A stretch of DNA of 64,000 nucleotides from Antennarius striatus (taxonomy: Eukaryota > Chordata > Actinopteri > Lophiiformes > Antennariidae), in assembly GCF_040054535.1 (NCBI RefSeq), contig NC_090779.1:21813001-21877000 (forward strand). Reading direction: 5' to 3'. Positions 56,081 to 64,000 of this stretch are shown piece after piece. Under the pieces are notes generated by a model. It saw only the letters and a program-made list of their open reading frames with translations. It had not been told where the DNA came from and made no database searches. Position numbers and translations under genes: made by a program. Position 1 is the stretch's first letter. Each line of letters starts with the position of its first letter.

Positions 56081-57109
56081 CCGAACGCTTCCGATCATTA
56101 AATATGAACTCGGGTCATGACCTCCTTTCGTCCAATGAAAAACAAAAATATTGTTTATTTACAAGCTGAACCCCTGAATTGGTGTAAGACAAGGCGAGGA
56201 CTATCGATCAAAAGAATCCAGTGTTTTATAGTAGAGTTTGTGTTAAAGTCCTCATTAATAAACAAATGGTGAATGCTGAGAGGGGGGAGGAGTGGTGACA
56301 GACCGATCAGAAGGTAAATGAAAGATATTATCAATACTTGTTTGTAGTCTTAGACTTTTGTTACCTATGACCGGCAGGAATAACCAGCGATGTATGTAAA
56401 TGTGTGTATTCACCTCGCTTGATATTTTTCATGCCTTTTTAAATTGAAATGAAAAATCATGTTATTGAATTAAAAAAAATAAAACAAACTGTGCTATGGC
56501 ATACCAATGGTGTTGGTGGTGGTCAAAGTTGAAATGTCTTCTAATCTTAGTAAAACTTACAAGTAAACATTGAGTAATATTTTGTATGACTGTATCTTCA
56601 CATAGTGAATGGAAGTTTTCAAATGTTGAATATCACATTTATACCTGCATAAAGTAAGACAGAAATAAAGATAGTTCAGCTTGAACTGTTGACTTAAGTG
56701 TATTTTTGTAGGTAAACTGAACAGAAGATTTTGCCCTCAGAATGCAGGAAAACAACCCCATTTTCTAAAAAATTTCCCTGGGGAGGCCCCCCGGACCCCC
56801 GCACGTCCCCCCGCGACAAGCGTTGGTCGTCCGCGTGCTGCACCGCTGTCTTGGACACAGAATGTGACTTTTTGGGGCTTGCTCAATTCTCTTACACTGA
56901 GCCACAGTGGCTTAGACATACTAGGTCCTAGTGCAAGCCCAGAGGAAGACATATAAACATTCAGTCTTTAAGTCTTTATGGGCTTGAATATAAGTAAGCT
57001 TTATAAATTTAGCGTTTTTTTCTGTTTCTGTTTTATTTGTTAAATTCAATAAACAAAAGCAAAAATTGTGTTGGAGATATTCAGCAGAAGTTCTGAATGC
57101 CATAAAGAG

Positions 57110-57290
57110 CGTGTCTCAGCCGGCTACTGGCGAAAGGAGAGGTACACCCCAAATAAGAGGCCAGCTCATTGCGGGGCCACATGAAAAAACAACCGCTCAC
57201 ACTCACACCGAGGGACAATTTGGGGTGACCGATTCACCAAAGCTGAATATTTTTGTAGGTGGGAGGAAGCCGTTGAACCTCACATGAAGG
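57110..57290. repeat. Dispersed fish repeat upstream of cartpt
   Basis: Contains cgctcacactcacaccgagg, acaatttggggtgaccg and gtgggaggaagccg, an array of phrases typical of a common LINE-related repeat in fish. It ends about 50 bases before the CRE of cartpt. Confidence 0.5.
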
Positions 57291-57342
57291 ACTGAACTTT
57301 TTCATTAGTACATTTTTAAGGGGGGTGTTTATGTCATACCCA

Positions 57343-57350
57343 TGACGTCA
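57343..57350. promoter_or_regulatory. Consensus CRE upstream of cartpt
   Basis: The full palindrome TGACGTCA lies 129 bases upstream of the cartpt ATG. Mammalian CART promoters are cAMP/CREB responsive, so this is a likely conserved control site. No TATA box was seen between it and the ATG. Confidence 0.6.
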
Positions 57351-57478
57351 GACAGAGGTTGAGGGTGGGGCTGGGGCATTTCATCCAAACATTTCATCCG
57401 CGCGCAGTCGGCAGCGCGTGACAAACACCAACAGGAGAGAGGACCGCAGCTCGTTTCCTTCCTCTGCTCTCTACCGAC

Positions 57479-58641
57479 ATGTGGGCGAGAGCTCTGCTCT
57501 GTGCGGCGCTGCTGTTCGCGTTCTGCCCGACGGGGAGGACGGAAGCCGAGAGGGACGTGCAGGACTACTACTCCAACTCCAACAGACTGGTGAGTAGTGC
57601 AATTCAGATTGTTTATATTTATTTTGCAATGTCGCTTCTCAGCTGATATTTTCAGTTCTTATTTTATTTTTTCCTATTTCATTTATAGTATTTTTTTTTA
57701 CAAATATTTAAATATTAGTAAAACCATCCATTAAAATATTAATGGATGGTATGTTCGTCTATAATAAAATTATAGTCGTTCTGCCACATTTACCCAACCG
57801 ATAAATTAATCTTCAAATCTTTTAACACTAAATTAATCTGGGGTTTTTTCTTTCATTTTTTCCATTAAAACGCTCAAAATATTCAGTAGTTATAGTCGGA
57901 TTACATCATTTTTTAAATCCTGTTTCCATTGTTTGGCTGCAGTTCTCATGCTGCCCTTAGATTTGAAACAAGTTCCAAAAGAATCTTCCAAAATACTAAA
58001 TAACTAATCAAATCAGAAAACAATATCCTTGGTAAAATTAATTTTCCACTTTCATTAACCATCAAATTTCAGATTTAAAACTAAGAATTTTTTTCTTTTG
58101 AATTTGTATAACAATCTGCTTAATCTCAAATTGTCCGTGTCTATTAATTTTATTAATAATAAAACTATTAATAATAAAACTGTGCCTGTGTGCGTGTGTG
58201 CAGCTTGGAGCTCTTCATGAGGTGCTGGAGAGGCTGCAGACCAAGAGGATTGATCCCTGGGAGAGGAAGTACGGCCGGGTCCCCTCTGTGAGTCTCAAAG
58301 GAAACCATCATCACTAGTTTAAACACAAAAAAACTCATTATAATGAAATAACTTTTTAAACCAGGGTTTGTTTCTCTCCTTTGAATAAATAGTGCATGTT
58401 AGACTTGTCTTGGGTTTAAGTTCAGGAGAGGGGGTCAGTGCTTACCTAGTATTGTGTACATCTCGCTTGAGGACTTCCTGTGTGTACTACTGTGTGTTCT
58501 ACCGTGTGTTCTTTCGTGTGTCCCTCTGATCAGTGCGACCTGGGAGAACACTGCGCCGTCAGGAAAGGCTCTCGGATCGGGAGGATGTGCGACTGTCCTC
58601 AAGGAGCTCTCTGCAACTTTTTCCTGCTTAAGTGCTTATGA
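57479..58641 (+). CDS. cartpt: Cocaine- and amphetamine-regulated transcript (CART) prepropeptide
   Basis: A secreted neuropeptide precursor acting in feeding and stress circuits. Three exons, 57479-57589, 58204-58287 and 58534-58641, give 100 residues, the three-exon layout of vertebrate CART. Residues 1 to about 21 are a signal peptide ([13 protein letters not shown] core). A dibasic KR at the end of LQTKR matches the site releasing long CART, and RK before YGRVPS matches the second site. The C-terminal domain keeps all six cysteines, in [28 protein letters not shown] and the final KCL, enough for three disulphides. Fish carry several CART paralogues; which one this is cannot be said. A CRE lies upstream and ATTAAA (58742-58747) downstream. 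Confidence 0.96.
57723..57750. repeat. 12-bp hairpin in cartpt intron 1
   Basis: accatccattaa at 57723-57734 pairs perfectly with 57739-57750 around loop aata. Confidence 0.8.
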
Positions 58642-58741
58642 GCCCATCAGACTGCGACACATTTAACATGTAAATTATACAAATCTAAAATATGTGAATG
58701 AGTTAATGATCCTTTACTGTCTGAAATCCTTCATGTGTTCC

Positions 58742-58747
58742 ATTAAA
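58742..58747 (+). terminator. cartpt polyadenylation signal ATTAAA
   Basis: ATTAAA lies 100 bases after the stop codon, giving a short 3' UTR typical of CART mRNAs. Confidence 0.65.
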
Positions 58748-58759
58748 GCCTTTTCTGTT

Positions 58760-59690
58760 TTCACCGACGTTCTGGATTTTATTACGATTGGCCCCACAGG
58801 TGATTAACGCTCTGGATTTACTCCGATCAATAATCAATTAATGTATTTCAAATTACTTTGTGTGTTGCACCTCAAAGTTTATTTTCGTCAAGTTTTTGAC
58901 ATAAGATGCAGCCTCTGGCAGGTGGTATGTTTCCAAACTTTATATTATAGGTTTTTTTCCCCCCAAAATGGTTTTATTTTGAAGTTGTTAACCGAACTGT
59001 GGGAAATTAGTGTGCTGCTCAAATTGTCTCAACGTATGTATAAACTTATATGATTGAAGGTTTTGTTCAGGTCTTCTATTAAATCAAAAACTGCATACCC
59101 TTAGCAATACCCTGGATATATAAATGTACCTCATGCATTAAAGTAAAAACTCTCAGATGTTCACTTGGAAATTCCAGGGTTTTGACAGTTCCAGTCATGA
59201 TCAATGGAATCTTCTTCACTGATGTCTTTTTCCTACTGTCCAGTCAGTAGGCAGTTCAGGTAATCTCAATCTGCTCCGGACCCAATTAGCCTTTCAGCAT
59301 AAGCAACCATACTGATGTTTCAAGGGAATAAGTGAACCTCCACCGCAGTACTGAAAACCCTTCATTACCCCAGTTATCTTACTAAACACAAACCTGCATT
59401 GGTCTGCAGATCTGACTTGAGACAGCATCTGACCGCCTAACAAAGGTGACGTGAGCGGATTCTTGGACCGTTGCACAATAATTGCGTAAATCAGTTTTAA
59501 GTTTATCAGGAGGCCGTGGTGATTGATTAGAAATGTAGACTAACTAAAAACACAATTCTCAATGAGCCTCAAGAAACAAAATCATCACAAAAACAGTTTA
59601 TTTTCCTACATCTACATTATGCTAAAGGTTTGTTAAAGGAACATGAGGAGGTCGTATACATGATGAATCAGCAGTCGTGCAGAATGTTTT
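58760..59690. other. cartpt / rps17 convergent intergenic region
   Basis: About 0.9 kb between the two poly(A) signals. No gene, array or clear repeat seen. Confidence 0.6.
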
Positions 59691-59726
59691 TCCAAAGGGT
59701 TTTATTAGAAGAAGCTTTACAGGTGT

Positions 59727-63316
<3,590 letters not shown>

Positions 63317-63628
63317 TCATCACATTAACTACACCTTTCAGAACGTCTAGATAAGGGGGACTTACATTTACATCCCAGAAGACAAAAGCAAAATAACTAA
63401 AACTCAGAAAACATGGGAACTAGGTGATCAGCTGACATTGCTTTGTTGTGTTGCTAAAAACGTGATCTGGGAAAAATACATATCAACTGTTTTGAGCACT
63501 CTAATGTATGCTGACGTTTAGCTTTAAATATCGATTCGAATCAAAATTCATTAGCTTAAGCCATTCTGGTGAATGTTACCCTTCATATCTTGAAATAAAC
63601 GCCGGTAGCTACATGTATTGATTACCAT

Positions 63629-64000
63629 GTTAGCCAGAACACTACTGGTAAGGTACAACTTAAGCTAACTGCACAGAGGCTAATTGATGGTGTAGCTTCC
63701 AAGGCCATGAAATATTAGTCATTTAAATAACGCTGCGAATCATATCCAATCACAGCAAATTTCTTCTTTCATTCACATTAACAAAAAACATTATTTATGC
63801 AGTTCGAAAGCCGCTTAGCTCCGCTTACTCGGTTAGCCGACACTAAACGGTAAATTTAACGCTTTGTTAAAGCCATCTAACATTAATAGTGCTACTATCA
63901 AGAAAACTGAACTGTCCGAAAACTACGGGCGAAATAACTGAGACATAAAGACTTCCAAAACGTGAGGATTATCGTAGATAGCATAGGCGACATATTACTA
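63629..64000. other. Region upstream of rps17 candidate start
   Basis: No clear terminal oligopyrimidine start, CpG-dense promoter or further coding exon could be fixed here. The true rps17 first exon may lie in this stretch or past the window edge. Confidence 0.4.

Larger units (their letters stand above)
53400..57300. other. Repeat-bearing intergenic stretch before cartpt
   Basis: No gene recognised. It holds a Tigger-like MITE fragment (54.9-55.3 kb), a GC-rich direct-repeat cluster (55.92-56.08 kb), a GC-rich patch near 56.78 kb and a dispersed repeat near 57.1 kb. Confidence 0.6.

Overview
The window looks like a compact ray-finned (teleost, probably percomorph) fish genome. Genes are multi-exon with short GT-AG introns and vertebrate-type products. 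There are long (CA)n, (CT)n and (ATC)n microsatellites and dispersed repeats of the kind common in fish. The species cannot be named from the sequence alone. Seven multi-exon genes could be rebuilt exon by exon. For six the whole coding sequence is in frame; for rps17 the first coding exon is not resolved.

Layout. 1-7.5 kb: no gene; a SINE remnant, a LINE-tail repeat and two strong hairpins. 7.7-18.3 kb (+): znf609, a nuclear regulator with one C2H2 finger, carrying an RTE-like LINE remnant and a MITE in its introns. 20.0-25.5 kb (+): gramd2a, a GRAM-domain ER membrane tether, with two mutually compensating one-base frame breaks. 26.8-32.1 kb (-): prr5l (Protor-2, mTORC2 subunit), with a probable non-coding first exon near 36.4 kb. 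37.6-44.3 kb (-): a 19-exon glutaminase-like gene whose Ser-Lys catalytic dyad and most other substrate residues are replaced, so it is predicted to be a pseudoenzyme. 46.0-47.9 kb (+): the C15orf40/UPF0235 (DUF167) gene. 49.7-53.4 kb: a transposon-like island in which a decayed THAP-domain gene (+) meets tail to tail an intact pair of exons (-) coding a P2X7-like C-terminal domain; a nested palindromic tandem repeat lies in the THAP-gene intron. 57.5-58.8 kb (+): cartpt, encoding the CART neuropeptide, with a consensus CRE upstream. 59.7-63.2 kb (-): rps17, three of whose introns each hold a related H/ACA-type snoRNA.

The genes are not an operon and share no obvious pathway. Human orthologues of znf609, gramd2a, C15orf40 and rps17 lie on chromosome 15q (from memory), whereas those of PRR5L and CARTPT do not, so the cluster looks like a teleost-specific arrangement. 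The strongest leads are the inactive-looking glutaminase, the triplicated intronic snoRNA in rps17, the THAP/P2X7-like convergent pair, and the paired indels in gramd2a.
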